DNA from: Metridium senile
Lineage: Eukaryota > Cnidaria > Anthozoa > Actiniaria > Metridiidae
Assembly (NCBI GenBank): GCA_949775045.1
Contig: OX459100.1
Coordinates: forward strand, 5,741,462 to 5,805,461
DNA: 64,000 bases
Direction: 5' to 3'
In this document: in pieces, positions 51,710 through 64,000 of the stretch
Position numbering within the stretch: the first letter of the stretch is position 1
Layout of the letters: each line of letters begins with the position of its first letter
Program-made: the position numbers and the translations under genes
The notes under the pieces: generated by a model
Told to the model about the DNA's origin: nothing
Database searches by the model: none
Seen by the model: only the letters and a program-made list of their open reading frames with translations

Positions 51710-53290
51710 AATTATCATCGTGATCATCACCATCATTATCATAATCTTCAGCTACCATTATTATCATAATCACCAGCATCATCATCATCGTGATCATCAT
51801 TATCATAATCTTCAGCTACCATTATTATCATCATAATCACCAGCATCATCATCATCGTGACCATCATTATCATAATCTTCAGCTACCATTATTATCATCA
51901 TAATCACCAGCATCATCATCATCGTGATCATGACCATCATTATCATAATCTTCAGCTACCATTATTATCATCATAATCACCAGCATCATCATCATCGTGA
52001 CCATCATTATCATAATCTTCAGCTACCATTATTATCATCATAATCACCAGCATCATCATCATCGTGATCGTGATCATGACCATCATTATCATAATCTTCA
52101 GCTACCATTATTATCATCATAATCACCAGCATCATCATCATCGTGACCATCATTATCATAATCTTCAGCTACCATTATTATCATCATAATCACCAGCATC
52201 ATCATCATCGTGATCATTACCATCACCATCATAATCTTCAGCTACCATTATTATCATCATAATCACCAGCATCATCATCATCGTGACCATCATTATCATA
52301 ATCTTCAGCTACCATTATTATCATCATAATCACCAGCATCATCGTGATCATGACCATCATTATCATAATCTTCAGCTACCATTATTATCATCATTATCAT
52401 CATTATCTTCAGCTACCATGATTATCATCATAATTACCAGCATCAGCATCATCGTGATCATGACCATCATTATCATAATCTTCAGCTACCATTATTATCA
52501 TCATTATCTTCAGCTACCATGATTATCATCATAATTACCAGCATCAGCATCAACATCATCGTGATCATCACCATCATTATCATAATCTTCAGCTACCATT
52601 ATTATCATCATTATTATCATTATCTTCAGCTACCATGATTATCATCATAATTACCAGCATCAGCATCATCGTGATCATGACCATCATTATCATAATCTTC
52701 AGCTACCATTATTATCATCATTATTATCATCTTCAGCTACCATGATTATTATCATAATTACCAGCATCAGCATCAACATCATCGTGATCATCACCATCAT
52801 TATCATAATCTTCAGCTACCATTATTATCATCATTATATTTATTATTACCAGCATCATCATCATGGTGATCATCATCATAATCTTCAACTAACATTATTA
52901 TCATCATTATATTTATTATTACCAGCATCATCATCATCGTGATCATCATCATAATCTTCAACTAACATTATTATCATCATTATATTTATTATTACCAGCA
53001 TCATCATCATCGTGATCATCATCATAATCTTCAACTAACATTATTATCATCATTATATTTATTATTACCAGCATCATCATCATCGTGATCATCATCATAA
53101 TCTTCAACTAACATTATTATCATCATTATATTTATTATTACCAGCATCATCATCATCGTGATCATCATCATAATCTTCAACTAACATTATTATCATCATT
53201 ATTACCAGCACCATCATCGTGATCACCATTATAATCTTCAGCCACCATTATTATCACCATTATTACTAGCGTCATTTCAAACATCATCAT
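51710..53290. repeat. 1.6-kb minisatellite of atc/cat triplets
   Basis: Units of roughly 66-84 bases carry ataatcttcagctaccatta, ttatcatcataatcaccagc and catcatcatcatcgtgatca. Towards the right the unit changes to ataatcttcaactaacatta and atatttattattaccagcat with a near-constant period, so two subfamilies lie side by side. No gene is visible from 50714 to 54082. Confidence 0.9.
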
Positions 53291-53329
53291 CTACCACATC
53301 GATCAATCAATCAATCAATCAATACGATA

Positions 53330-53800
53330 TGCTCAGCGGTCAAACGACTACGCATGCGTGGCAAAATTTTTACAGCGGTAAATTTCCCATTGTAAACATT
53401 AGGAATAGCTGTTATTACAGTTATATGCAAATGATTTTGAACAATGGGTTGAAGTCGAGGCTTTCGGGCGAAAACAATAGGTTTGCCCGAAAGCCTCGAT
53501 TTGAATCCATTGTTTGAAATCAATTTGCATATAACTATAATAAAAGCTATTTCGTATTACAGTGTTTGAAGTCGATTTACAAAAAATTCCCTGAATATAT
53601 AAGCTTGAAGTTTCGTAAACCTTTGCTATATTGTAAAGCTACCATAAGTCTATACTTTCGTATTTTTCTATATATTTTGCGAAAAAAGCGATGAAAGTCG
53701 TATACCCTCAATCTTTTTTCCCGTACGAATGTCAAATTTGTGTGCTGGATCATTTTACTTGTTTGTTTTTTCGCGCATGCGTGGTCGTTTGACAGCTGTG
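53330..53800. mobile_element. Foldback element with gtcaaacgac-cgcatgcg ends
   Basis: The outer gtcaaacgactacgcatgcg pairs with the right cgcatgcgtggtcgtttgac. Inside, gtcgaggctttcgggcgaaa and tttgcccgaaagcctcgatt form a tight hairpin, with ttacagttatatgcaaatga paired to ttgcatataactataat. The right half is longer, so part may be unrelated. Confidence 0.65.
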
Positions 53801-54082
53801 TTGAGCAGTTTAAGCAGGTCAAACCAAGAAGAAATATAAAAACACTTTGTACACAATTCATAATTTTTATTAGCCAATTGCTCATAAAAAATCCATATAA
53901 ATAAAATAATCTCTCCAATTACCCGTTCATTTATATATTATATTTATTAACTTTTAAATTTATCTACACATTCGTTATTCGCCATGACGGCAGCAGCGAG
54001 AATGACCGCCATTTTGACACAGGGACCCCAAGTATTTGAGTTATGACGTCATCTCACCACAGGGTTCCCAAAGTCATCAATT

Positions 54083-57000
54083 TCATAGTGTTTCGTCATA
54101 CATCGTGACAATAGATTGTGAAGGGACATAATATTTTTGCGACGATCTAAGTGTGATTAACTGCGCATGCTTGGTAGATTCATAGAGGTCTAAGTCAGCC
54201 TTGTCGTGGAATGGGTTCAGTGTTAGTGTCTTGAGGTGTAGGGCCACGTTGGTCAGCGGTACCTCTTTCTTCTGGTTGTAGATTGGAGGAAGCGGGAAAG
54301 CTGAAGATGAAAATAACTTTGTATTAGAAACACGATTTTACTAAGCTTTATCAACCAGCCAGATCACTCATATTCCAAAATTGTTCAAAAATTCCACGTC
54401 TCTTTTGTAATGGAAAACTGGGCAAAATAGTCCGCAACTTCCAGACCTTTGTAAAGGATGTTTTCACAGACTTCACAATGTTGTGAAGATCAAAATACTT
54501 ACATAAAGCTAGCGATGTTTCTCTCTGTGGATGGCATTGACTGCAGTGAGTTTCTCCGAGTCTCGCCAGGCTACGTTTACTGTTGACAAAAACACAGCAA
54601 ATCAGATGAACAATCCCGGAGAAAAGTATTTATGAATTAATAGTCCCTTCAAAGTTCCCTGCGCCATCTTGAAAGGTAGCCGGGCCTTTGCATCGAAGCG
54701 AGACGGACATTGAGCTTGCAATGAGACACGTGAATAATTGTCCCGCAGGGTGATAAAATGTATATATCGTTGCAATCTCAACGTTCGTCTAGCTTCGATG
54801 CAAAGGCCTGGCTACTTTTCAAGATGGCGCAGGGAACTGTTAACTATTGTAAACGGTTTCTGCGTTCATACCTATGTATTTTTGGTAAAACAAGAACAGT
54901 ATTTCGAGAATTATCTGTAACTTGAGGTGGCGTCTTTGTGCGCGATCTTTCTCGCGCTCTGGCGAGTTCTGCCTCCACTTCCATTTCACAGAAGTAGTTG
55001 ATGGCTTCGACAGGAGTTGCGCTATCGGCTGCCACTCTACCCATGCTTTCAATATCAAACTTAACTGTAAATAAAAAAACGAAATTTTAACATTAAACTG
55101 GTGAAAGAAGTAATAATAAGGGCATAAAATTGCGCATTTTCGTTGTGAAAGACAGCGAAAATTTAGACTGCGAACAGCCCCTACTTTTCCCTCATGATTC
55201 CAAAAAAATTAACTTTAATAAAACACAGACGAGCGTGGATTGGGGGTTCTCGCCCCCGTGTTTTTATTTAAAGGCTCATTTTTCTCTCGTTTTTCTCGGG
55301 ATCCAGAAGGAAAAGTAGGGACTGCTTGCAGTCTAGAGACAAGTTTGCTCATATTATTGCTTTTAGTCTACAATAGTATGCAAAATACCTTGAGACATTT
55401 TTTATATAAAAAAAAAATACCTTAACACTTTACCTCCCTCCCTCTCCCCCGATTCAACCTTGAATTTTTGGAATGTGAAATGGTTCTCACGAGAAAGGCC
55501 AATCAACATTGCTTCCTCTAAGAGGCTTGCCAAATCAACTTTGTATATTTTGTCCATTTTTGGAACTTTAACAATTTTGAACATGATTGTACCTGCTTAC
55601 GACCAAAATGGACAAATTGCTACTAATTAGTTTTACATCAATTATAGTTCGCTGTTTTCACTTTAAATAGTTTCTTACCGTTAGTTTTACTGCCTTCATG
55701 ATTGTCGTCCTTTTTAAGTATGCCTTTGATCGAAGATGGCGTCTTAGGAGCCTTTGTGCCTCTGTAAATATAGAGACATCATCGTTTAGTACTAACATCA
55801 CCATAATTATTACTACTACTAATATATAATATTATTTTTATATCTTTATTGAAAACTGATAATATACCTATCATTAAAATTACAATCTAGAAGAATTCAT
55901 AAAAATTAAATATATAATATTACAATCAAATATGGTTATTAAAAATTATTCTAAATATTATTAATAAAACTTGTCAAAATAATCTAAATACACCGAATCG
56001 AAATATGATGGTGCCCAATTCTGGACTGACTAGCCTCGCATACATGTGAAAACACCATTGTGTTCCAACGTGAACACGAGGCTGGCCAGTCAAGAAAAAT
56101 AGCAGGTCACTAAATAAGGCAACAATTTCAATAACTATTGTTCTGGACTGGTTAGCTTCGCATAACGTAGGCTAGCCAGTCAACAACAATAAAACGTCGC
56201 TATGTTACTAAAAAACAACTTACTTGATAACGCTACCAGACTGTGCTCGGCCAATCTTGCCCGCAAGAGACTTGATATGCTGTTTGAACTGTGCCAACCA
56301 TTTCTCCAACCAGTTAAGACATATTTCACGTATACGGGATTTTCTTTTATTGCCCACCAAATGCTAAAGATAAACAAAATAACCAAAAAGGATTAAATAT
56401 CGGGAGTGAGTTGGGAAACTTAAAACCTTAAAGACCCATTGTCACTTTACTAGTAATACCAGCATGCTTTGCATTGTTTGTTATGATTTGAGTGTTATAA
56501 TTCATTCGCAGTCAGCTAGTCGTATTGCCAGAAAACAAATAAAACAAAACCCTTAATATTTAGTAAGAGCGTAAATGCCCACTCACATCGTAAAATATAT
56601 CAAAATGTCTGAGTGTGCGATTTTCATTGTCCACGAAATTGTCTTTCGCTGGTAAGTAACGTGGAAGTGTTTACGCAAGCCGTCCTCATCTTTCGCTCGA
56701 CATTCTCTCGCCCATTTTCCACGTGGTTTAGAGCGGACGCTGACGACGTGAAAATGTTTGCGCGACAAATTGTTAGCGTTTTAAACTGCGTTGTTGACTT
56801 AATTGTTTTGCGTACGACCTTTACACGTAGTGGAGACCGTAGATGTAACACTCACTACGACGCGCAGAAAAAAGTCTCCCTTTCCCACAGCATGAGAAGT
56901 GTGAAATGAAGAAGAAAGACTTTACAAGATTTTACCTCTGTTTCGAAACTGTCGAGTTCTTTGGGGAAATATCTCCCTGGATCTCGTATCTCGATGGACA

Positions 57001-60000
57001 AGAAGATTTCTTGCATCAAACCCCTGCATAAGAGAACAATGATATGAACACTGAGTTTATCGCCACAAAAGGTTAAACAATTGTGACTTGCGTTGCGTCA
57101 GGAATAAAAGGAAACAAGAAAGGAAATCTGTAAACAAGCACGAAAGGCAGTGAAAAGGCAGCGAGAGAGTTGGTATTAAATGAATAATATCCAAGAAAAC
57201 GTGAGTGTTAAGGCTCGTTTACACTAGCAATTTTGTCGCGCGACAAGAGCTGCGATTTCAATGGCGATTTTATCGCATGCAGTTTTGTCGCCGCAATTTC
57301 GAATGCGCTCGAATTTAGGAGACAGAAAGTCGCAGCAAATTGCACTAAATTTCGAGCATGTACCGTTTGCAAATCTGTGTAAAAATCGCCATTGTCAAAA
57401 TTGCTAGTGTAAACGGGTCTTTACGGTACATTTATATTTTATATCGATTATGTTCTATAGATTACTATATGATCTCTTGAATAACTAAATGAATAATGTC
57501 ACTGAATTGACTTAGCAGCCTCCTTATTCATATAGAAATCACAAGATATCTTTATACATGGATACGAGGTTAGTCAGTCACGGTATTCAAATTGGTTGGT
57601 ACTTATATTTCGATAGGGTGTGTTCAGAAACTTGAAGCAGATTTCGTATGTGAAAAGTTGAGTGCCGTGTGCATGCCTTGCCACGACCATGATGTGTCTA
57701 GAATTTTCACGTGTCTAATTGCCGTGCTTTGACCATGCCGTAACCTTTTTATAGTCATAGTCATACGAAAGTGGTTGAACCCCTTAATGAAGTTCTGGTG
57801 TCTTACTATTGAGATAGCTTACCTAACTTCCTCGTCACCATCTATATATTGTGCCATTAGCTCGGCTACGAAAGACTTGTTCCATATTTTCATTATCTGC
57901 AACAGTTGTAGACTGACTCGTAGAAACTGCTTTGCAGCAGATGACCCGTGGGCGGAAGGAGGATCTGGAACATTGAGTTCAGCTAAAAGAACACGGCTTA
58001 CTCGCTCGCAGCAACCCTTATCAAACGGGTCTTGACGGTTTAGAAGTAGAATGGCCTGATTAGAGAGTAGAGGGATTAATATAGGAATAGGGGAATAATG
58101 AATTAATGGATGGAAGGATGAACGAACGTATAAATGAATGAATGGATGAATACATGGATGGATGGATGGGTGAATAGTCAAATAATGCATTAATGGATGG
58201 AAGGATGAACGAACGTATAAATGAACGAACGAATGAATGAATGGATAAATGAATGTATGAATGGATAAATGAATGTATGAATTAATTAATGCATGGACGG
58301 ATAAATGGAGAGAGCATGAATGAATAAATGATTGAGTGAATGGATGGATGGATAAATGAATGAATGAATGATTTTATTAATTAATTAATGGATGGATAAA
58401 TGATTGAGTGAATGGATGGATAAATGATTGAGTGAATGAATATATGGATAAACGGATGAATAAATGAACAAAAAAGCAATTCAGATGTATCGTTAACTTT
58501 CTCACACTTACCGCAAGGATTTGTGTCTTGAGTTCAAAATCAGAACATTTCTGTAGTATTTGCAGCAGCATTTCCACGAAACTACCAACCGACCACGGCT
58601 TTGGAAATGTCTACAAACCACAAACAATTGGTAAGTATTACATTGTAACAGTTCTAGTATCACTGCGATATGGTTCAATTTTATCAGTGCTAATTCTATT
58701 ATTTACAATAGACCTTTTCACGGTTCAAATCGAACAACCTCAGCCTCGATAGCGTGTACTATATTCTTTAGAATTTGACTACAGCCCGTGGAATTTTGAA
58801 GTGTTTAAATTGTTTGATAATGTGTACATTCCTGAAATTGCTACAAGCTTTAGTCAAATTGCAAAGAATATATCACACGCTATCGAGGCTGATAATATGT
58901 ACATTGATAATGAATACTTTCCTTAAATCGCCGCGAGCTGTAGTCAAATTGTAAAGAATATATTGCACGCTAGGATCGACGAGAACCGTGAAAAGGTCTA
59001 TTGTATAATTAGCACTATTTTGTACTATTTAGTATTTGTATTTTGCGGATACACCTAATTCAATAATCGTTGTCGCAATCAAAACTACAGTCCACACTCT
59101 GAAGTCTGCTAAGGATGTCGGTATAATATCAATATAATTTGAGATTTAATAGACGTATTTTCAAGAACTATTTGTTTCATCATCTACCACTGCAACAACT
59201 TGTTATGGTCATATAATACAAACACGTACAACCAAAATATGCTATGAATAAATCGATAACAAGATAAGAAATACCGACATCCTTTGCGTACTTCAGAGTG
59301 TGGAAGAGTTTTATACACCTTATTCCAAATGGCTGACTGGCCCTTGATGTCTCGTTCTCATGAAATTATTCTTTTCTTTTAAATTCACTCAAGCTCAAAG
59401 ACAAAAGAATAATTTCATGAGAGTGAGGCAACAAGGGCCAATGGAACAAAAGGTCGCCATTTTGGAATAAAGTGTATAGTCTACTGTATTTTCATACTTA
59501 CATCAGGAGTGGCGTCAGGGAAGTACTTGTCAAACCATAGTGTCCCCTTGAATTGTGTTATAAAGTCGGGTAACGGTGTCGCAGGGGGAGGGGGTGGGGT
59601 TGGCGTTGGATCTCTCGGTGGTGTTGGCCTGAAATAATACGTCAATTTGCTAAATTAATAATAGTTTATAGAATAGAAAACACTAGTAGGAGAGTCCAGT
59701 GAGTTTTGGATAACTTTTTCTTGGAATAATATGACTTTGTTTCCTTGACAATTTCATTTCTCGCGAAGACGATCTGCAATATTTCTTTGACACGTTATAC
59801 AATTTCATTGCTCTTGAAAACGATCAGAACAAGTTTTCTTTGACAATTATTCTCCATTATTGCAGTCAATTTTCCATTATTATCATGCGTCCATTGACAA
59901 TCTCAGTTGGCCAGGTTCTTTGGCTTTTGCCATTTCAAGCGTAAGACTTCGAGTTTTATATCATTCAGAGTTTATGTTAATTGTTTTTCAGTTATTATTA

Positions 60001-63000
60001 AAAAAACAAAACATCATTTTTATGTATTTATCAAGTGAGCTTTCTTGGTATTTCTTTCTTTCAACATTGGAGAATAAAAAATATATAAGTAGAAAGATTC
60101 ACTAAGAACCAGGCTAGATTTTTTTAATTGATTCAAGACACAAGTCTTCATAGTGAAAAACCTTACGTAAGATCCAACTAAAGAAATTAATAGAGGAATA
60201 CCATCAAACTGACAGATGTTCAAGAGAGTTGCCTGGTAAGACAATCAATTCCTGATAGCTGTTATCAAATAGAGTAGAAAAAGAATGTCAAGATTTCCTA
60301 TAAAGACAACTCTTGATGGCTGTTATCAAATAGAATAGATAATTAAGACCGTCAAATTGTAAGAATGTCAAGGTTTCCTATAAAGACAACTTTTAATGGC
60401 TGTTATCAAATAGAATAATAGAAGACCATCAAGATCCTACTGGATATGAACAGGAAAGACGAGCATGCAGAACAGGAAAAGCCCTTCAATTCAAGATATA
60501 CTGTCAAATAGGTTGGCAAGACAATTCCTACAGGATGATAAGAGGAAAGACCAGCATGTAGAACAGAAAAGCCCTTCAATTCAATATAAGCATACAAATA
60601 GGCTGTGAAGTCAAATCCTACTGGGTATGAACAGGAAAGACTAGCATGCAGAACAGAAAAAGCCCTTCAATTCAATATAGGCATACAAATAGGTTGGCAA
60701 GACAATTCCTACAGGATTATAAGAGGAAAGACTTGCATGCAGACTAGAAAAAGACCTTCAATTCAAAATAAAATGTCAAAGACAACTCCTACTAGATGAT
60801 AAAAGGAAAGACCAGCATGCAGAACACGAACAAGCATGCATAAAGTTAAGAGTAAGATACCTTATCTCTGATGACAACATTCTTCGTCTACGAGCCTGTT
60901 GAGATGGTTTGACAAGCCTTCTATTCTGTCTTGAACCACCCAACACATACCAGCCAACACTGGGTGGTAAAACACGTGGTGACCTCGTGGAGACACCGCC
61001 CTCATTGGTATCAATACTGGTGCTTCCCATAGATTGAGAAAGACGTTGTACAGAAAGTGGAGAGTGATTAACTAAGGCAGATTGGCCTGTGATGAGTCTG
61101 ACTTCAGTTGAGCCAGATGAACGAGATGGTGTGTTTGGGCTAGTTTTGGAGTTATTCAGCTCACTTTTTGGTGGTGATTGAGAGATAATGTTTACTCCAG
61201 TTTTATGGTCATTATTATAATAAGTATGACCGTCATTGTTGTTAGCATTGTCATGACGAGTATCATCATCATACGTTTGAACATTACAATCACCATCACC
61301 TTCATTTTTATCATCATCATCATTATCACCATTTTTATTATCATCATTACCATCGTAATATTTCTCATCATCACCATCATAGTCTTTCCTGGCATCACCA
61401 CCATGATGGTAATCACCATCATAATCTTTCCTAGCATCACCATCACCTTGGTAATCACCATCATAGCCTTTCCTGGCATCACCATCACCATGGTAATCAC
61501 CATCATACTCATTTGCATCAACATATTGGCCGTCACTATAATCTTTGCCATAACCATCACCACTTCTTGAATCAAAAGAAAGACTTGACTGGTTGACATT
61601 TTCGCCTTTCCCAGATGTACCACTGCCATTGTCATTATCAGAAGTACCACTGCTTGTGTGAATTACTTCTCTGCTCTTTTCAGATACAGTTGTTTCAGCT
61701 CCCTCGCAATAGGAGGTAGATGACATCCCATCTTTTGTGGAAACTGAGCTGTACAGCTCTACACCAGCTGGAGCAGAAGATGGCCTGGAACCTTCCCAAC
61801 TTTCTAATTCTCTATTGTCTATTTTGTTCCTGATCTTAGAAATCACTGCTTGATCGACTGACAAAGACCTTTGTGGTAAATCATTTGAATCACCAGCTTG
61901 GTAAATAGTAAGTAAGTCAGAAGAGTCATTGTTGAAAGAGTCAATAGATGACCACGACGAGGTACTAAATGGTCGAGAATTGTCTCGATATTTGTCGCAG
62001 TGATGTAAAGCTCCAGGGTTGAGAGCTGTATGTTTATGATCATCAGGAAGATTTGTGTTTTCATGGTGTGTGGTTTGTTCTTGTATTGTCATTTCAACCA
62101 CGATGTTATCAAGTACAAATACCCTTGATAATGGTCTTAGTTGAATACCACAGGAATCCTGGCATGAGTGCTCCTTTCCTTTAAACTTGCTTGAATCAGA
62201 AGTGTTAGGAATGAAGGTAGTATTGCTTTGAGATGATTCGTCTCTCCTTAATCGGCCATCAGAAGGGGAATAATTTGGACTAGTGGATTTGTCTTTGATT
62301 GTGTTTGAAGCAAATACCCTTGATAATGGTCTTAGTTGAATACCACAGGAATCCTGGCATGAGTGCTCCTTTCCTTTAAACTTGCTTGAATCAGAAGTGT
62401 TAGGAATGAAGGTAGTATTGCTTTGAGATGATTCGTCTCTCCTTAATCGGCCATCAGAAGGGGAATAATTTGGACTAGTGGATTTGTCTTTGATTGTGTT
62501 TGAAGCAGATGAGTTAGCTCTGGAACAGTCATTGAGTGAAGACAGGGAATTACCAGCTGAACGACTACCAGTGAAAGAATGACCTGAACTGGTAATTCTG
62601 TCTTCAGTAACAATTGAATTAGGAGGGTTAGACATAGACACAACACTCCTTGAAGACAATACATCTTGCTTCGAAGAACTACCAGCAAGAGAGAAACACG
62701 GAGTGCTGAAATTCTCATTAATTATGATTGAATCAGAAGAGTTAGACATGGAAGGAAAGTCGTTTGAAGTTAACTCATTTGGAGTTAATCGGTCATCACT
62801 GAGAGAATGATTTGAACTGCTGGTTGGAGTTGAGCTCCAAGTTGAGCTCGGAGATGGTGAGTCACTAGTAGATTGTTCTGTACTAAGTAATGGCGAGGCA
62901 AATGAACCGCAATCAACAGTTGCAATGTTAATAACAGAGTTAATAACATGGCTATTGGCAGTCAAACTGCCCTCTTCTTCAGCTATACTAGGTGAAGGTG

Positions 63001-64000
63001 TTCCGTTATTTGTAGTACTTTTCGATGACAGAGTGGAAGCAACAGGAAAAGAGAGTTCCATACCATCTGAATCATCTGATAAATACAAATTAGCACCTTG
63101 GTTCACTTTTTCGAGATGCGAAATATTTTCGTTAAACATTTTATTCTCAGTTTCATCTCTTTTCGTTTGAGTATCTTTACTATGGCAATAAGCAGACTCC
63201 GATGGGACATTTTGGTTTGTCTTTTCAAGATACAAACGATGTATGTTGTTATGCATTGCATTACCCACTTCATTTCCATTGGTTTTACTTTCTACTTGCC
63301 AATGAACAGAAGAGTGAGAAGTTTGCAAAGTGTCAGAAGATTGCAAAATGTCAGAAGATTGCAAAGAGTCAGAAGATTGCAAAATATCTTTGTTTGTCAC
63401 TTGGTAAGGATGCGAAGGAGGGGCATGCTTCAAGGCATCATATGATTCCAGATTATTTATTGACGAGGTAGATGTTTCAAGCCTTTGTGCATTGGTATTC
63501 AACATAAAGACAGCTCTTGTCCCCCCTGGACACGAGGACGTCGAATCCCTTGACAAAGTTAAAGTCTCGGCAACAGCGGTGGGAGGAACGGCCAGAAGGT
63601 CACGCTTAGTCACGCGGTCCTTCTTGGACGTCATAGATTCTGTATTGGTAAATGTGCAATCCATATTTGTAGTCACGCAATCTCTGTCCTTGGTAACGCA
63701 ATCTCCGATGGTAGTCACGCAATCTCTGTCATTTGTAATGCAGTCTCTATCAATGGTAACGCAATCTTTGTCGTCCTTACTGATACTTTGAGAATTGATG
63801 TCACTGATGTCGTTTTCCATATTTCTTTGTTCAGTTGATAACACAGTGCCATCCAGCTTGTCTTTGGAGGATTTTTGATCTAAGACCGACTCTTGATATT
63901 TCAAAGAAACAGAAAAGTTAAAACTATGGTCAAGTTCAGTTTTTGATTGATCTGTCGATTCGACGATTAACTTTGGAATATTGAAATTGCGTGACGTGTC
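54083..64000 (-). CDS. Large gene, 3' part: low-complexity exon plus helical C-terminal region (WDR97-like?)
   Basis: Minus-strand exons: >64000-60861, 59628-59502, 58610-58512, 58055-57823, 57023-56936, 56363-56224, 55761-55679, 55592-55434, 55064-54872, 54579-54503 and 54300-54083. They sum to 4,557 bases, 1,518 residues plus stop, all in frame; exon 1 here stays open to the window edge. Residues 1-1046 are Ser/Thr/Asp-rich and disordered, with a DRDCVT-type repeat (63780-63655), a perfect 65-residue duplication (62505-62116) and a YDGDYHGDGDARK repeat (61530-61330). After a Pro-rich linker come TPLPDFITQFKGTLWF, helical segments that look HEAT-like (SFVEMLLQILQKCSDFELKT), a Lys/Arg-rich linker and HCSQCHP. 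I do not recognise the family firmly. A WDR97/WDR87-like ciliary protein is possible from the C-terminal motifs and the neighbouring genes. Confidence 0.7.
54650..54842. mobile_element. Foldback MITE with agttccctgcgccatcttga ends
   Basis: The left end agttccctgcgccatcttga plus ggcctttgcatcgaagc pairs with the right gcttcgatgcaaaggcc and tcaagatggcgcagggaact, about 48 bases per arm. It sits in an intron of the large minus-strand gene. Confidence 0.8.
57209..57424. mobile_element. AAGGC foldback MITE, relative of 1070-1250
   Basis: The left aaggctcgtttacactagca and the right tgctagtgtaaacgggtctt are inverted. The interior gcgcgacaagagctgcgatt matches 1070-1250 closely. Confidence 0.75.
58085..58450. 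repeat. gaatggat / aatgaatg tetranucleotide array
   Basis: About 365 bases of atgaatgaatggatggatga and aataaatg variants, in the intron between two exons of the large minus-strand gene. Confidence 0.85.
59049..59325. mobile_element. TACACCT-TIR MITE, relative of 22006-22309
   Basis: The left end atacacctaattcaataatc plus actacagtccacactctgaa pairs with the right gacatcctttgcgtacttca and gagtgtgg. Both ends are degenerate on the outside. A second short element with ttatacaccttattccaaat and attttggaataaagtgtata ends follows directly (59321-59479). Confidence 0.75.
60240..60840. repeat. Diverged tandem repeat of about 60-120 bp in intron
   Basis: Units share aggaaagaccagcatgcaga, aagcccttcaattcaatata and aataggttggcaagacaatt, five or so times, after two or three copies of gatggctgttatcaaataga. 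It lies directly downstream of the 3-kb exon donor of the large minus-strand gene. Confidence 0.75.

Noticed and set aside
51710..53290. CRISPR-like regular repeats
   Set aside because: Eukaryotic triplet-based minisatellite without unique spacers.

Overview
The window looks like animal nuclear DNA, most likely from an anthozoan cnidarian (coral or sea anemone). Evidence is intron-rich housekeeping genes with metazoan protein signatures (cytochrome c1, GPI transamidase subunit GPAA1, TAF4, a vesicular amino-acid transporter, a rhodopsin-like GPCR), GT-AG introns, AT-rich DNA, and a heavy load of foldback/MITE elements, a DIRS retrotransposon, LINE ends and microsatellites. The species is inferred, not shown.

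Layout. 854-962 (+): last exon of a RING-finger gene. 2.6-8.0 kb: transposon cluster (LINE fragment inside a TIR element, decayed DIRS element, 1.57-kb foldback with an 11-bp target duplication). 8.16-14.04 kb (-): TAF4-like gene; its histone-fold C terminus was not found. 14.1-15.7 kb: another long foldback. 16.0-16.5 kb (-): broken hAT-like fragment. 17.15-26.35 kb (-): complete 11-exon cytochrome c1 gene. 26.4-26.8 kb: near-perfect 414-bp palindrome in the shared upstream region. 27.1-45.7 kb (+): complete 10-exon GPAA1 gene, head to head with CYC1. Its 8.7-kb intron 5 holds a single-exon GPCR gene (36.4-37.3 kb), an R4/Dong-like retrotransposon relic between TAA microsatellites (37.7-39.0 kb) and a LINE 3' end. 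49.26-50.71 kb (+): single-exon SLC32 (VIAAT-like) transporter. 51.7-53.3 kb: minisatellite. 54.08 to beyond 64.0 kb (-): 3' part of a large gene, 11 exons in the window, 1,518 residues, with a 3-kb low-complexity exon; possibly WDR97-like.

Exon models for CYC1, GPAA1 and the last gene were built by hand; every junction keeps frame and the summed coding lengths divide by three. CYC1 (respiratory complex III) and GPAA1 (GPI anchoring) work in unrelated processes, but they are also neighbours in human 8q24.3, so the pairing may be an old microsynteny. Much of the rest is transposon-derived foldback DNA, often nested, plus simple-repeat arrays in introns.
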